From Epichloe hybrida (taxonomy: Eukaryota; Ascomycota; Sordariomycetes; Hypocreales; Clavicipitaceae), in NCBI GenBank assembly GCA_019022495.1, contig JAFEKR010000020.1, forward strand, positions 558,001 through 622,000: 64,000 nucleotides of DNA. The letters are read 5' to 3'. Under the pieces are notes generated by a model. That model worked only from the letters and a program-made list of their open reading frames with translations. It was not told where the DNA came from and made no database searches. The translations under genes were made by a program, and so were the position numbers. Shown one piece after another: positions 52,664 through 64,000 of this stretch; the stretch's first letter is position 1; every line of letters starts with the position of its first letter.

Positions 52664-54304
52664 ATGCCTCTTCTCGGCGGCAAAGGGAACAAGTTCAAGG
52701 TTGATCCGCCCAAGATCCGGATCGAAAAGGTGCTCGTGGAACGCCCGCCGCCGCCGCCCAGCAAGCCGAAGCCGAAACATCGTCCTGGCCCTCCTGGCCC
52801 AGCGTCAACGGGTGTGTCGTCGTCGCGATCCTCACCTGCCGCGGCGCGGCCGTCGCCGAAGCCCCCGTCCGGTCGTCGCGAGAGTCACTCGCCGTATCCC
52901 TCGTCGTCGTCGGACGAGAAGCGGCGGGAGCGGAAGCGCAAGAACGGCGGCGGCGGCGGCCCCGCGTCGTCGGTGAAGCGATCGCCGGGTACGGAACGCA
53001 TCGCGTTCGACAAGGATAGCGACAACGAGGACGACGGGTGGATGAGCCTGGATACGAGGAAGAAGCAGCGCAGAGGCACGTCCGAGGACAAGCACTTGGG
53101 CTCGGATCGCAACCTTAGACACTCGCGGGCCTTTGAGGGTCGCAATCATGACCTCGAGTTTATACATGCCGTCGAGGTGGCGTCGCTCGAGGCCAAGTGC
53201 GTGCCTGTCATGGGCGCGCAGAAAGAAGACGTTGCGATAGAGTTGCAGTATCCCAGTATGCAGCCTAGAGAAAAGTACGTACTATATGCCGCTGGGTCCC
53301 CGGGGGGAGATGTCGGTCTGCTTTTCTTCTTCTTCTCCAGTGCTAACAAGATTCTTTTTTTCCTACTTCGGTACAGATTTGAACTTGTATGGGGTAAAGA
53401 CAAGATAGACGCTGTCGAAGCCAGCATAAGAATCGTTCGCCACGTCGCCGAGACGTACCTCACCGACGAGGAAGCCGAGCCATTCACGAACATCAATACT
53501 GGACTGATCCGACGACTGGAGAAGGCATCGAATCGGAACATTCAGGATTTAGCCGGCTTCAAAGCCGCACTGCACGAGTACAACGAGACGTTATTAGGAC
53601 TGGTTGAAGATGGAATCATTGCAAAAAACCTCGATGCTATGCACGAACTGCCGCAGCGGCTGGTGGCTTTTATTCTGGACCAGGTTTATGACAGGACAGT
53701 GGCCCCGAGCGTGGAACTGCTGTCGAAATATGAAAATGGCACCGACTATGTCTACGGGGAGCTGCTGCATCCCTTCATTTCCAAACTCCTCGTCGAGCAG
53801 ATCAAAATGACGCTGGACCAGGTCTTTGTCGACCTCGGTTCTGGCGTGGGCAACGTGTGTTTGCAGGCTGCACTGGAGATTGGCTGCGAAAGCTGGGGTT
53901 GCGAAATGATGGAGAATGCCTGCAATCTCGCCGAGCTTCAGATCAAGGAATTCGACGCGAGGTGCATGTTATGGGGGATCAAGCCTGGCAAGGTGCAGCT
54001 CGAGCGGGGTGACTTCCGCAAGAACCCCGTCATACACGAGGCCTTGAAACGAGCAGATGTCGTGCTCGTCAACAATAAAGCCTTCACGTCGCAGCTGAAT
54101 GACGACCTGGTGCGCATGTTCTTGGACCTGAAGCCGGGCTGCAAGATCATATCGCTGAGATCATTCGTTGCTGATTTCAAGAGCAGCCACAACATCAACG
54201 ATGTGGGCAGCACCATCCTTGACGTGGAAGAATGCACATATCCGGAAGGATTCGTGAGCTGGACGAATGCCGGTGGATCGTATTTCATATCCACTCGCAA
54301 GTAG
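52664..54304 (+). CDS. DOT1: histone H3 lysine-79 methyltransferase DOT1
   Basis: Nuclear SAM-dependent enzyme that methylates H3K79 on nucleosomes. Exons 52664-53274 and 53377-54304 give 512 aa. The N-terminus ([20 protein letters not shown]) and the next 150 residues are basic, Ser/Pro-rich and disordered, as in fungal members. The catalytic domain is clear: [20 protein letters not shown] (motif D1), [20 protein letters not shown] (SAM motif I), [27 protein letters not shown], and [20 protein letters not shown] with [10 protein letters not shown]. The intron is 102 nt and open in the same frame. Splicing joins PREK to [10 protein letters not shown], which matches the family; retention would add 34 hydrophobic residues. 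Confidence 0.95.
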   Translation: MPLLGGKGNKFKVDPPKIRIEKVLVERPPPPPSKPKPKHRPGPPGPASTGVSSSRSSPAAARPSPKPPSGRRESHSPYPSSSSDEKRRERKRKNGGGGGPASSVKRSPGTERIAFDKDSDNEDDGWMSLDTRKKQRRGTSEDKHLGSDRNLRHSRAFEGRNHDLEFIHAVEVASLEAKCVPVMGAQKEDVAIELQYPSMQPREKYVLYAAGSPGGDVGLLFFFFSSANKILFFLLRYRFELVWGKDKIDAVEASIRIVRHVAETYLTDEEAEPFTNINTGLIRRLEKASNRNIQDLAGFKAALHEYNETLLGLVEDGIIAKNLDAMHELPQRLVAFILDQVYDRTVAPSVELLSKYENGTDYVYGELLHPFISKLLVEQIKMTLDQVFVDLGSGVGNVCLQAALEIGCESWGCEMMENACNLAELQIKEFDARCMLWGIKPGKVQLERGDFRKNPVIHEALKRADVVLVNNKAFTSQLNDDLVRMFLDLKPGCKIISLRSFVADFKSSHNINDVGSTILDVEECTYPEGFVSWTNAGGSYFISTRK

Positions 54305-54586
54305 TATCAACTGTAGAGCAGGGATTTCCACGTCAGTATATGATGTTTTTCTACACCAGCCTTTGGATATGCATCGTGGAAGGGCTGGTAACATTTCTTG
54401 CCGGTTATAAGTTGAGGAAGTAGAGAGTTTAGCAAACCCATGCGCGTATACACGTATACATGCATACATACCCAATACAGCATCGCTTTGTGCGCATCTT
54501 CTCTCCGCTCACGAGTCGTCACGAAGGAGGAGCTCCTCGTGGTTCGGGTCTTGCGCAGTGAATTATTCATTTGTCGTCATCTCGTC

Positions 54587-55356
54587 TCATTTATTGAACA
54601 GAGGTTCGTTGGCGAGGTTCATGGCGTCAGCTTCTTGGGCCATGCGCTTCATCCATCTTTCGACAAGCTCCTTGTTCTCCTTCTTAACCTTGTCTCTCTC
54701 CCTTTCGGCCACGGACATTTGAAGATTTAATGTAATCATTTCGTCTTGTACTTGCTGGGGGGTTTTTTTTTGTGTCATTCTCAGAGTCAGTCACTTTGAT
54801 GTTTTGTTCTTCTTCGCGCAGCCAGGGTCACCTTTCATCATGCAAGCGAGCAATATCGTACCTCTAGCAACTTTCGCTTCTCACGTAGTTCATGCTCCCT
54901 GTCTTTCAACCTGGTCGTGAGCATCGTCTTCTCGGTGGTGAGATTCTTGATTGAGCGTGAATCATCCCTTGACCTGGTGCGCAGCCTTTTCAACTCCTCC
55001 TCCGCTGCTCGCACCCGAGTTTCCGAAACGCCCTTTGAACGGAGACACTCGGCCAAGTCTAGGCGCAGTTGGGCCACGCCCGGATCGTCTGAGGCTGGCG
55101 GAGCCCCGGGTTTCGATGCCGCGGCGTCGGTGCCTGCGTGGACATTCGAGACGCGAGATTCCAGGGCTGCCTTCTCGGCCTCCAGCGCAGATATGCGATC
55201 GGCCATCTGTGAACCTGCCTGGCTGGTCAGTTCGGCTGCCCATCATTCGAACGGGGTGGGGACGGACAGACATGTCTGAACGAGCTCCATGTTGACGGGG
55301 TTCTGGAGCTCGGCGTCTTTGAGGGACGCGAGATAGTCTTCTCTCCAGCCGGGCAT
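54587..55356 (-). CDS. ATG16: autophagy protein Atg16
   Basis: Partner of the Atg12-Atg5 conjugate; the complex acts as E3-like factor for Atg8 lipidation on the growing autophagosome. Exons 55272-55356, 54862-55214 and 54587-54754 give 201 aa, typical for fungal Atg16. The N-terminal Atg5-binding segment is MPGWREDYLASLKDAELQNP. The coiled coil covers most of the rest, from QMADRISALEAEKAALESRV through RAAEEELKRLRTRSRDDSRS to TRLKDREHELREKRKLLE. The C-terminal signature is KENKELVERWMKRMAQEADA followed by MNLANEPLF. No WD40 domain is present, as expected in fungi. The gene is head to head with VPS16. Confidence 0.92.
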
Positions 55357-55668
55357 GGCGATTGAGTTACCGGAACTAATTTTGTTGAGAGGAGGCGACT
55401 AACTTCTGCAGTGAAATCACTGACAGCATCACTGACAGGGAGACAAGACTGACCATGACCCAAGTGGCGGGGCAGATTGCGTCGCGGGGCGTGCGTCCTC
55501 GCATTGATAATGTCACGTTTTATCCGAGGAATAGCCCCAGCCGAAATCTCCCTTTCTGGTGACACACCTGGTCGCTACATAGCAGCTCTGGGAAAGCTTC
55601 CAAGTCGTCCATCCTTCGCTGCTTGCCTACGCTTATGAGGTGACGCGATCCAGAATGTGCCACAACTT
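55357..55668. promoter_or_regulatory. 312-bp bidirectional promoter, ATG16 and VPS16
   Basis: The start codons are only 312 bp apart on opposite strands. The tract contains a direct repeat ATCACTGACAG at about 55416-55438. No coding sequence. Confidence 0.5.
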
Positions 55669-58554
55669 ATGATGGACGCTCTACGTGCAAGAGCGGACTG
55701 GGAGAGCGTAGGGGACAAGTTCTTTCGCAAGACGCAGCAATACACCCAAGTGTTTGACCAGGATTTGGACCTCGACAACTACGTCGTAGCCGGGGCGCCA
55801 TATGCTGGTGCGTTGGGTAAGATCTCTTTTCCTTTACATGCAGTATTCTCATACGAAAACTAATCTCTGGCTTGCCCCCAGCTCTGTGGCGTGACAGCTC
55901 CAAGCTCCAAGCTCACCAAGCCGGGCGATCTTCCAAACCCACCATTGATATCTATAGCTTGGCGGGGAAGAAGCTCCGGTCCATTGCCTGGGACAAGGGC
56001 CACATCAAAGGCTTAGGTTGGTCAGAAGATGAGTCTCTGTTAGTCGTAACGGCTGACGGAAACGTCCGCTGCTATGACTTGCAAGGTGATTTCAGCAATT
56101 TCACACTCGGCCATGGTGCGGACAACTATGGGGTTGAATCTTGCCGGTACGCATGCAACTGCGAGCAGACGTTTCAGAAGTCGCTAACATGCTGTTTTTT
56201 CTTTTCTTTTTTAAAGCTTTTATGACAGCGGCATGGTGGCTCTCCTGGGGAACAACACTCTGGTGACTGTCTCTTCATACGCTGAACCGCGGCCACGACG
56301 GCTGGTCTCAATTCCTGAAGGGCACGTTCATTCTTGGGCAATCATATCACCGGATAACACACTCTCTCGGTCCGTCGAGGTCTTGTTAAGCATTGGTTCA
56401 ACAGTGTACATCGTGGATGCCACAGATTGCGAGGACAAACATGTGGACAGCGGTCCCTTTAGCCACTTGAGCGTGTCGCCAGACGGTCGGTTCATCAATC
56501 TGTATTCCAAGACCGGCATAGCGCACATAATCTCGAGCGATTTTCAGGAGAAAATGTTCGAACACAATTCGGATTCTCAAACACCACCAAAATATGTCGA
56601 ATGGTGTGGAAGCGATGCGCTGATTGCTTGGGAAGACGAGGTCCATATCATTGGACCCGGCGATCAGTCATCGTCTTACATATACGACAGTACGAGAGTA
56701 CACGTGATATCTGGTATTAAATTTGTCCCTTCGTTCATCCACCCTCGAAGTGAGTATGTCTGATGAATAAGGTGTGCTAATATTTGTTTATTTACTAGAA
56801 TATGACGGAGCCCGGCTCATCACAAACGACTTTTGTGAGTTTCTCGAGAGGGTACCGACGGATACGTTGGAGGTTTTTGGTCATGCATCCGAGTCCTCAC
56901 CGGCTTCTATTTTACTGGATGCCGTCGGACAGCTCGAGCTGGAGTCGCCAAAGGCGGATGATTATATCCAGTTGATTCGAGCTAACCTTACCGAGGCTGT
57001 CGACACGTGTGTCAACGCAGCGGGCCGTGAGTTCAAGACTAAATGGCAAAAAAGGCTCTTGAAAGCAGCCTCATTCGGAAAATCAGTGCTCGATATATAC
57101 AACAGCGACGACTTTGTGGACATGTGCGAAACTTTGCGCGTGCTGAATGCCGTACGGGACTTCAACATTGGCATGCCCTTGTCGTTTGAGCAATTTCATC
57201 GTCTCACGCCAGAGAGATTGATTCGGCGCCTGCTTCAACGGCACGAGTATCTATTAGCTTTAAAGATGGCCAGATATCTGAAGCTGCCCACAGACCGGAT
57301 TTACGTGCATTGGGCGTCTGCCAAGGTTCGTGTCGGTGCCGAGGACGATGATACAACGTGCAAGCAAATTGTGGAAAGACTTTCGGGCAAGCCCGGCATC
57401 TCGTTTGAGGAGATTGCGCGCGCTGCCTATCACGAGGGCCGCGGCCGTCTGGCCACAGAACTGCTCAATCACGAACCCCGTGGTGGAAGACAGGTGCCTC
57501 TCTTGTTGGACATGGAAGAAGATGAGCTGGCCCTTGACAAAGCGATCGAGAGTGGCGACAGCGACTTGATCCTGTCAGTCCTGGTCAAGCTTAAGAAGAA
57601 GTTGCCCCTGGCATCCTTCTTCCGAGTCATCAACTCTCGCCCGACGGCAACGGCCATGATAGAATCTGCGGCCCTTGCCGAAGGCGACACTACGCTGTTG
57701 AAAGACCTGTATTATCAAGACGACCGCAGGGTTGACGGAGCCAATGTGTTCATTCGCGAGTCTTTGCAGCAGCCGAATGCGCGCACTTCTGCGGACAAGC
57801 TGGCATTGGCAGCTAAGCTGCTTTCCGACTCGAAAGAAAACATGACGGAGCTTCATGCTCTCAAAGAAACAACTACACTTCTTCGGATGCAAGAATCGCT
57901 GGATCGGGACTTGGCGGACTCTTTTACTGGTCTCAGTGTGAATGAAACCATGTTCAAGCTTATACGACTCGGATACCATGGCCGGGCAAAGAAAATACAG
58001 AGCGAGTTCAAAGTCCCGGAGAAGGTGGCATGGTGGATTCGGTAGGTTGATGCACCTGACGCACTGAATGCCGATTGATTCAAGGCATTGCAGCATTCAT
58101 CTCAGTCAAGCCGTCACTAACATGGAGTTTTCCCCTACATGTCAGACTTCGCGCGCTGGTGGCAAAGCGAGATTGGACAGAAATCGAAGAAATCGCCAAG
58201 AACAAAAAGAGCCCCATTGGCTGGGAGGTACGTGCGACGAGACGAACCAAGTGCTCTCACGCTTGGGAGATTACAAGTGCTAACACTCAACCTGTGCCAA
58301 AGCCCTTCTTCAACCTCACGTTGCAAGCGGGCAGCCCTCGCGTTGCCGCGATATTTGTGCCCAAGTGTACGGGGCTGGAGCCCGGCGAGACGATCAACAT
58401 GTATGAGAAATGCGGGATGCGAATAAAAGCAGCAGAAGAAGCCGTCCGTTTCAAAAACGTGGAGGCATGGGAGAAATTACTGGAAGCAGCAGGGCGAGGA
58501 TCGCAAGAAGGACGAGAGATTGAGCGGCTGGGGAATGCGGCGTTTAAGAAGTGA
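55669..58554 (+). CDS. VPS16: Vps16, core subunit of HOPS/CORVET tethering complexes
   Basis: Class C vacuolar sorting protein needed for endosome and vacuole fusion. Exons 55669-55816, 55882-56146, 56217-56749, 56799-58041, 58146-58227 and 58303-58554 give 840 aa, like animal Vps16. The N-terminal beta-propeller begins ADWESVGDKFFRKTQQY. It contains IDIYSLAGKKLRSIAWDKGH, SEDESLLVVTADGNVRCYDL and SGMVALLGNNTLVTVSSYAE. The C-terminal helical solenoid includes NAVRDFNIGMPLSFEQFHRL, LIRRLLQRHEYLLALKMARY and DELALDKAIESGDSDLILSV. It continues with GYHGRAKKIQSEFKVPEKVA, WWIRLRALVAKRDWTEIEEI and AIFVPKCTGLEPGETINMYE. A GTG codon at 55657 is in frame upstream, but ATG 55669 is chosen as the first standard start. 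Confidence 0.94.
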
Positions 58555-60779
58555 AGCCGAGAGAGCAGGACGATGCCAGGATTGATGTAGAGAACGATGG
58601 AACTGTATTGTATAATGTCTCGAGTACCCGGGGTCCTCGGCGTTGCATGACAGCACCGCATCTGAGAAGCCATGCATGTTTTCAGTCGACCATGTCCAGG
58701 CACGGCGGTTGCTGCTTCATGCCCACGTACGGCCGAGAAGGCGAGACAAGGCCGAGGTCTAGATGGCTGGAAACCACTTGTTGGCGCAACGACGGACGCG
58801 GTGCTATTAATACATACAGATGGAGGTTGTGTTCAGGGCTGGACTATAATATGATATGACGCCGAGACGGCATCCGGACGAGGTCTGAGACAGCGCGACA
58901 TGGCTGGAATGGAATGGTATGGTATGGAATGGGATGGAAAGGGATGGAATAGCTGACGGCGTCAGACATGTTTGCTGTGGTTTGAGGTTCCCCCGGGGGC
59001 ACACGATTGAATGTTGGTTGATGGCCCGGAAGCAGGAACCAATGGGCGAGTGACGACAGCTCTGGAAAGGGGGCTGAGAACAAACAACCCGATGCTGACT
59101 CGACTGACTTGCAGCTTGTTGATTCTTCAGCTACATTATTACCGGCGACCGCCCACGCTGTGCACCACTGCATGTACAGTGGGTCTCAGGTGTAATTCCG
59201 AGCAGCGAGCATCACAACGCGCTGCGGGTTCTACCCTAATTTTGCTACGAGCTGCTCGGAATTACCTGGACCTACTGCATGTACAGCCCGCGGGCACGGC
59301 GTCACCACATGGGCCACTCTTGGCTCAGGGGCGCGCAAGGCAAATCCCTCACAAAGACCCCCCGTCATCGTGGCGTCACCGCGGTGGGCAGTTCCACATG
59401 GCCCGGAGAAGCCCCCGTCTGATGTTTTTGACGATCAATGAATTTCTTCCTTCACGTTGGCGTCCCGGATCACTGTCTCGCTCAAAGGCGGGTTTCCCGA
59501 GACAGACGATGCGTGCGGCGGGTGGGAAATAAGCCCAGCTGAAGCCGTCTAGACGTCTGCCTGTGTTCTGTATTTAGCAACGTACATACATGCATGACGG
59601 GGGCCGGAAAGTTGTGCATGAGTAATAAATTTTTTTTTTTCAGCGGTTTGTTTGTGCTGCATCTGTCCACTCTTACTCTTGAGCAAGTCGTGCGCCACAC
59701 GCCCCTGTGTATCAAGACATGCTCAGGTGGCCTCGACCCTGCGACGGCCTGCGACGGGCCCAGAAAGCCCAGAAAGCCATTTACATTGTACGGGCTTGCC
59801 TAGGGGCGCCCTCGAGGGAGGCTAGTAATGGCGGCGGTGACGGCGAGCGCGTCTGGCCTTGGGGCAAGCATCTATCTGACCCCGCCTGAGTCGAGGCCTT
59901 GTTGCGAACGACCAGTGGAAGATCGGAAGCATCACACACCCGAACAGCCACACCACGTGTGCGTGCCCCAGGCAGGGGGGAGGGTGTGCGGAAAAGTCCT
60001 ACACTGTACAAGTGACAGGTGCATGTACTCCGTATTACGGGCGCACACCTGATCCCTATGTACATGTATGTATGTACAGAGACAGGCCACAATCAGAGTC
60101 ACCTTCAGAGACCTGTTCAGCCCGTTCGAGATGATAAAGGGTCGTCACCCCCTCCACAGCGGCTCCGTCACTTTTACCCGGGAGCATTTGCCATTTCTCC
60201 GCTGCCCACTGATCTCTATTAATAAGCTTTTCATCTGATCTGGGTCCCAAGAAAAAAAAAAAGAAAAAAAAAAAGACGATACGTGGAACCCAGAGAAACA
60301 CCACCCACAACTTTTTGATTGAGAACGCATCGCTCCATCGCCGTCACAGACTTGACATCACCCGGCCACGGAATTTTTCCCAATACGGAGACGGAAATCA
60401 AATCAGCCAGACCGACCGACCAGCGACCAGCGACCAGCGACCAGGAAAGAGACGGGCACTTCGACGCATCATTCTTCCTTCACCCCTTTTTCATAATCAT
60501 TTTCCCCATTTCACGGGCCCCCTCTCTCCCTTTGCCCTTTCCCTCCGGTACTGTCCGCACAGGAGGGCCCAGTGGCGGCGTGTTTCTGCGCTCTTAGTGC
60601 CTCTCGCGCTCTGTGCTCCAGCGCTCTCTGACATAATACCGCGCTGGGCATTTCTCGACCGCCTGCCTGTTCTGCTTTCCTCCGCCTGCCTGTGAGAGTT
60701 TCAAACGAACGGCCTGCATCACGGCAATCCTGCACACCGACTAGATCCTTCGATTTTTGTCCGCTCTCGCAACCCCAAC
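58555..60779. other. 2.2-kb intergenic region with the DMA1 promoter
   Basis: No gene recognised. GGAATGG/GGTATGG units at 58908-58945 form a short degenerate tandem array. TACTCCGTA lies at 60026-60034. Pyrimidine-rich tracts at about 60470-60550 precede DMA1. Confidence 0.4.
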
Positions 60780-62673
60780 ATGTTCACGCAACCAGTATCG
60801 TCGCCTCCTCCGGGACCGCAAACATCGAGTCCAGTGTCGCCTTCTCGGCCTAGCCGACTGCGCGGACTGAGTTATCTACGCAACTACACGCACAGCCATC
60901 TCCTATCGCGGGATTCGCACCACTCCTCCAGCAACAGCAACAACAACTCATCTCCCCGCACCGCCCAAGGCCAAACAGGCAATCTGACACGGTCCGTCAG
61001 CTACACTCCTTCGTCGAGTCTGTCTCTCGCATCGCAGAACCCCAACCGCCTCACTCTTGTTGGCTCCTCGCCAGACACCACCCCGTCACGCGACGGCAAC
61101 GGCGTCGCATCATACCGCGCTACCTCGGTCACCCCCCCACCAACGATTCCCGAGATTGTTTCTCCCATAACTGAATCTGCCACCTTCACCGGCCTGCCAG
61201 AGGCAACATCAAGCGCCCCCGACTCCTCCGACATGCCTGCCACCCGACCGCGGGCTGTCAGCAGTGGTGATGCCCCCCCTGGCACGGCCACATTGCCTGC
61301 TGCGACGAATGGTGGTGCTGCTGCCAACGGCACCGCCGACTCTGTCCCGTCAATACGCTTCTCCGCCTACTACGATCCTCGATCAACCAGACCATCACTC
61401 TCCTTCCCGCCCATCACAAGAACGCTCCCCAACGGCACCGAGGTGATTCGTGTGGGGCGGTATTCAGAACGGGACGGCCAGGGCGCCAACATGAGCAGCA
61501 ATCAGCCATCTGCTGCTCCTGTGGGCTACAAGAGCAAGGTTGTGAGCCGACGGCACTGCGAGTTCTGGTGCGAGGATGGCAAGTGGTACATCAAGGACGT
61601 CAAGAGCTCATCCGGAACTTTCTTGAATCACATTCGACTGAGTCCTCCATCGCAGGAGAGCAAGGCGTACCCCGTGAACGATGGCGACATTGTTCAGCTC
61701 GGAATCGATTTCAAGGGGGGCGAAGAGATGATCTTCCGCTGCGTCAAGATGAGATTGGAATTGAACCGGGGCTGGCAAAACAAGCTCAATACCTTCAAGT
61801 AAGTCGACGTCCCCACTGCAGTGCTCTCTCCCCCTGGAGCGGTCGATTGGGGAACGAGACTGACCGATCACCTTTTCACAGTGTTGCCGCTCACAAGCGA
61901 CTCCGAACTATGGCATCGAGCAACAATGCTGCCGGAGCCGCTGGTTCCAGCTCGCAAGACTGCTCAATCTGCCTCAACTCGATTGCTGTAAGTTCCTTGG
62001 ACCCCCGTTGGCCTATGCTCCAGATGATCCTTTTCTTTGTGTGTGCTAACCGAATAATGTACAGCCGTGCCAGTCGCTCTTTGTTGCACCGTGCTCTCAC
62101 ACATGGCATTTCAAATGTGTGCGATCGCTATTGACGTCGCCTCAGTATCCCATCTTTGTCTGCCCCAACTGCCGCGCAGGCGCAGATCTGGAGGCAGATG
62201 TGGACGAGCCAACGGAAGAGTGGGACAACCTTGACGAGGACAAGATGGACACGGACAAGAAGGAGTCCGAAATCAGGTCAGAGGAAGAGGAGGCTTCTGC
62301 TCCCGAGGCAGCAGATGCACCGAGTCCAGACGTAGATGCCATGGACGTTACAGTCAACATCAATGCGTCCGACAGCCCGAGTGGACGACTCGCGGGCGCA
62401 TCATCATCCCATGCGGCCTCGGAGCCGTTGCCCATACGAAACCCAACGTCGGGCTCAGGCCGAGTTGGTCATCTTCGAGAGAACCGATCGCCGTCGCCCT
62501 CGTCAAGCGGAGCCGAGGGCCCGATCACACCGAGAAATAACGCCGGACCATGGGTGTTTGACGGCAGCGCAGGGCGTCGCGCGGTAGAGGGTAATTCCGG
62601 AATGCGAAGTCTCGATGCCGCAGCAGGAATCGACGTGAGCAGCGCCAACCAAAGCGACGACTCAAGTCGCTGA
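60780..62673 (+). CDS. DMA1: Dma1/CHFR-type FHA-RING E3 ubiquitin ligase
   Basis: Predicted ligase of the Dma/Chf family that restrains mitotic exit or septation in yeasts. Exons 60780-61798, 61882-61987 and 62065-62673 give 577 aa. The N-terminal 200 residues are Ser/Thr/Pro-rich. The FHA domain (about 215-335) shows EVIRVGRYSERDG, KVVSRRHCEFWCEDGKWYIK and DVKSSSGTFLNHIRLSPPS, with the phosphothreonine-binding Arg, Ser-Arg-His and Ser-Gly-Thr elements. The linker GWQNKLNTFNVAAHKRL leads to the RING: DCSICLNSI, PCQSLFVAPCSHTWHFKCVR and FVCPNCRAG, a full C3H2C3-type set split by introns. The C-terminal 170 residues are acidic and Ser-rich and look disordered. Confidence 0.93.
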
Positions 62674-63376
62674 CAAGACGAAAGATGGACGGCAAGCCAT
62701 CATTTTTCTTGCTTGACTCCATTGTTGTTCCATGTCTATGACTTATCTACGCCTCTCTCTCTCTCTCTCTCTCTGTACCATTATCTTTCAAGGTTTCATT
62801 TTGTCGTTCACATGGGGGTTCTTGGGTAGGTTGGCTATTTGGACTATATCATGTTACTCGGCGATGAGGGTGAAGCGGGAAACAGCATGCTTTGCATATT
62901 GGCGCTGGGTATCTCAGCTTAGTAGGTAGTATTAATTCTACGATGCGGCTTGGGCTGCCGGCATTTGAGAGAGTTTGCATGTCCCGTGTCTCCTGTGGCT
63001 GCTGTACCATCTCTCCATGGGTGCTGATGAATTGAAGTGAATGGCGTGGCGACTTTTGGACACCATCGTTTGAGCCAACTCACCTCCCGACAACTTGTCC
63101 ATGTCCGTCCGGAGTGTTCCGATTTATCGCCGAGCCCATGGCCGCCAAGTTCCGCGCCCGCCAATGCCCCAATCATAATACTGACAATGGACCCACCCAC
63201 CCATCGAGGAAGCAAGCAAACTCGCTGGGTTCCAGAAATTTTGTCTCCGTCATTTCATTTCACTTCATCAGTACCTGTTCCGCATGCCAGCTTCGTAATC
63301 CGCATTGGAAATCTCTTTCGAGCCTCGCTTCTTGTCTGCTGGACAGCCACGTCTACTGCGGAGAGAACAGGGCATC
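62674..63376. other. intergenic, DMA1 3' region and MPP-alpha promoter
   Basis: A (CT)n microsatellite sits at about 62753-62774. No gene recognised. Confidence 0.45.
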
Positions 63377-64000
63377 ATGTTGCGACAGGTTACCGCGCGG
63401 CTGGGGCAGCGCGTGCCAGGGAGGACGAGATTATGGATGCCAAATGGGTATAGGCAGAAGAGAGGCATGGCAACCGTCAAGGTGGAGGGGATACCAAAGG
63501 TGTGTATACCACGGGGAGGACCCGGGGAGGACCGGAGAGGCCAGAGAGACGATGGGATTGCTGACGTTCAACCACGTTTATCCAGGAACCCACCGATCTC
63601 GACCGCATCACCACTCTGCCCAACGGCCTGCGCGTAGCGTCGGAAGCGCTTCCAGGGTCGTTTGCCGGCGTGGGCGTCTACATAGAAGCCGGGTCGCGCT
63701 TCGAGACGCCCTCCCTGCGCGGCGTGTCGCACATCATGGACCGGCTCGCGTTCAAGTCCACGCCCTCCCACACGGCCGACTCGATGCTCGAGCGGGTAGA
63801 GAACCTGGGGGGCAACATCCAGTGCGCGTCGTCCCGCGAGTCCATGATGTACCAGGCCGCCACGTTCAACAACGCCGTGCCCGAGACGGTGGCGCTCCTG
63901 GCCGAGACGATTCGCGACCCGAGCATGACCGAGGACGAGGTCGCCGAGCAGATCGAGACGGCGCGGTACGAAATCGCCGAGATCTGGGGCAAGCCCGAGC
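63377..64000 (+). CDS. MAS2: mitochondrial processing peptidase alpha subunit (3' truncated by the window)
   Basis: Substrate-recognition subunit of the matrix peptidase that removes mitochondrial presequences. Exon 1 (63377-63499) encodes a basic, acid-free presequence: MLRQVTARLGQRVPGRTRLW followed by RQKRGMATVKVEGIPK. Exon 2 (63586 onward) gives EPTDLDRITTLPNGLRVASE, FAGVGVYIEAGSRFETPSLR, GVSHIMDRLAFKSTPSHTAD and ENLGGNIQCASSRESMMYQA. The pattern HIMDRLAFKST with no HxxEH motif (the beta-subunit zinc site) identifies the alpha subunit. The exons read through the window edge at 64000; the glycine-rich loop and C-terminus lie beyond. Confidence 0.93.

Noticed and set aside
53275..53376. [20 protein letters not shown] as part of DOT1
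   Set aside because: It is bounded by GTACGT and TACAG, is unlike family members, and splicing gives the expected PREKFELVWG.
55657..55659. GTG start for VPS16
   Set aside because: Eukaryotic starts are normally ATG. The in-frame ATG at 55669 leaves the conserved N-terminus intact.

Overview
The window is chromosomal DNA from a filamentous ascomycete (Pezizomycotina), most likely a Sordariomycete and perhaps a member of the Hypocreales. The evidence is: short GT..AG introns (mostly 45-110 nt) with CTAAC/CTGAC-like branch points; Zn2Cys6 regulators; single-copy eukaryotic housekeeping genes (eIF4B, eIF3l, EFL1, DOT1, ATG16, VPS16, DMA1, mitochondrial processing peptidase alpha, an FMP27-type lipid-transfer protein); CT-rich promoters; and a transposon relic with RIP-type CpA-to-TpA decay. 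The order-level placement is inference; no rRNA or marker gene is present.

Layout. 1-5.2 kb: the tail of an unknown gene, a frame-disrupted gene remnant, and a minus-strand transcription factor with two in-frame Zn2Cys6 clusters. 5.6-7.7 kb: an eight-exon amidase-signature enzyme. 9.1-10.9 kb: an uncharacterised low-complexity protein with a His/Gln tract. 11.6-13.6 kb: a complete but dead Tc1/mariner-type element bounded by 28-bp inverted repeats, with a very AT-rich core. 14.4-23.4 kb: a 2979-residue intronless FMP27/BLTP2-family gene. 25.6-28.7 kb: a zinc alcohol dehydrogenase and a Tim17-like membrane protein. 29.4-31.5 kb: eIF4B. 32.5-37.5 kb: a small membrane protein with an apparent 1-nt frameshift, a hypothetical ORF, and a universal-stress-protein gene with a 1.16-kb intron. 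37.5-42.4 kb: no gene recognised. 42.4-48.2 kb: eIF3l and EFL1, head to head. 50.7-54.3 kb: a small hypothetical ORF and DOT1. 54.6-58.6 kb: ATG16 and VPS16, head to head. 60.8-64 kb: DMA1-type FHA-RING ligase and the start of MPP-alpha, which runs off the window.

How the genes relate: this is mostly an ordinary core-genome segment with no biosynthetic cluster or horizontally acquired island. Several divergent pairs share promoters and touch the same biology: autophagy conjugation (ATG16) with vacuolar tethering (VPS16), and translation initiation (eIF3l) with 60S maturation (EFL1). Exon junctions were placed by hand from splice signals and frame continuity. For the transcription factor, amidase, alcohol dehydrogenase, eIF4B, USP, DOT1, ATG16, VPS16 and DMA1 the summed exon lengths divide by three. 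The regions of most interest are the tandem zinc-cluster regulator, the TIR-bounded RIP-decayed transposon, the two apparent 1-nt frameshifts (32.85 kb and 43.82 kb), the microexons of eIF4B, and a recurrent intergenic word TACTCCGTA.
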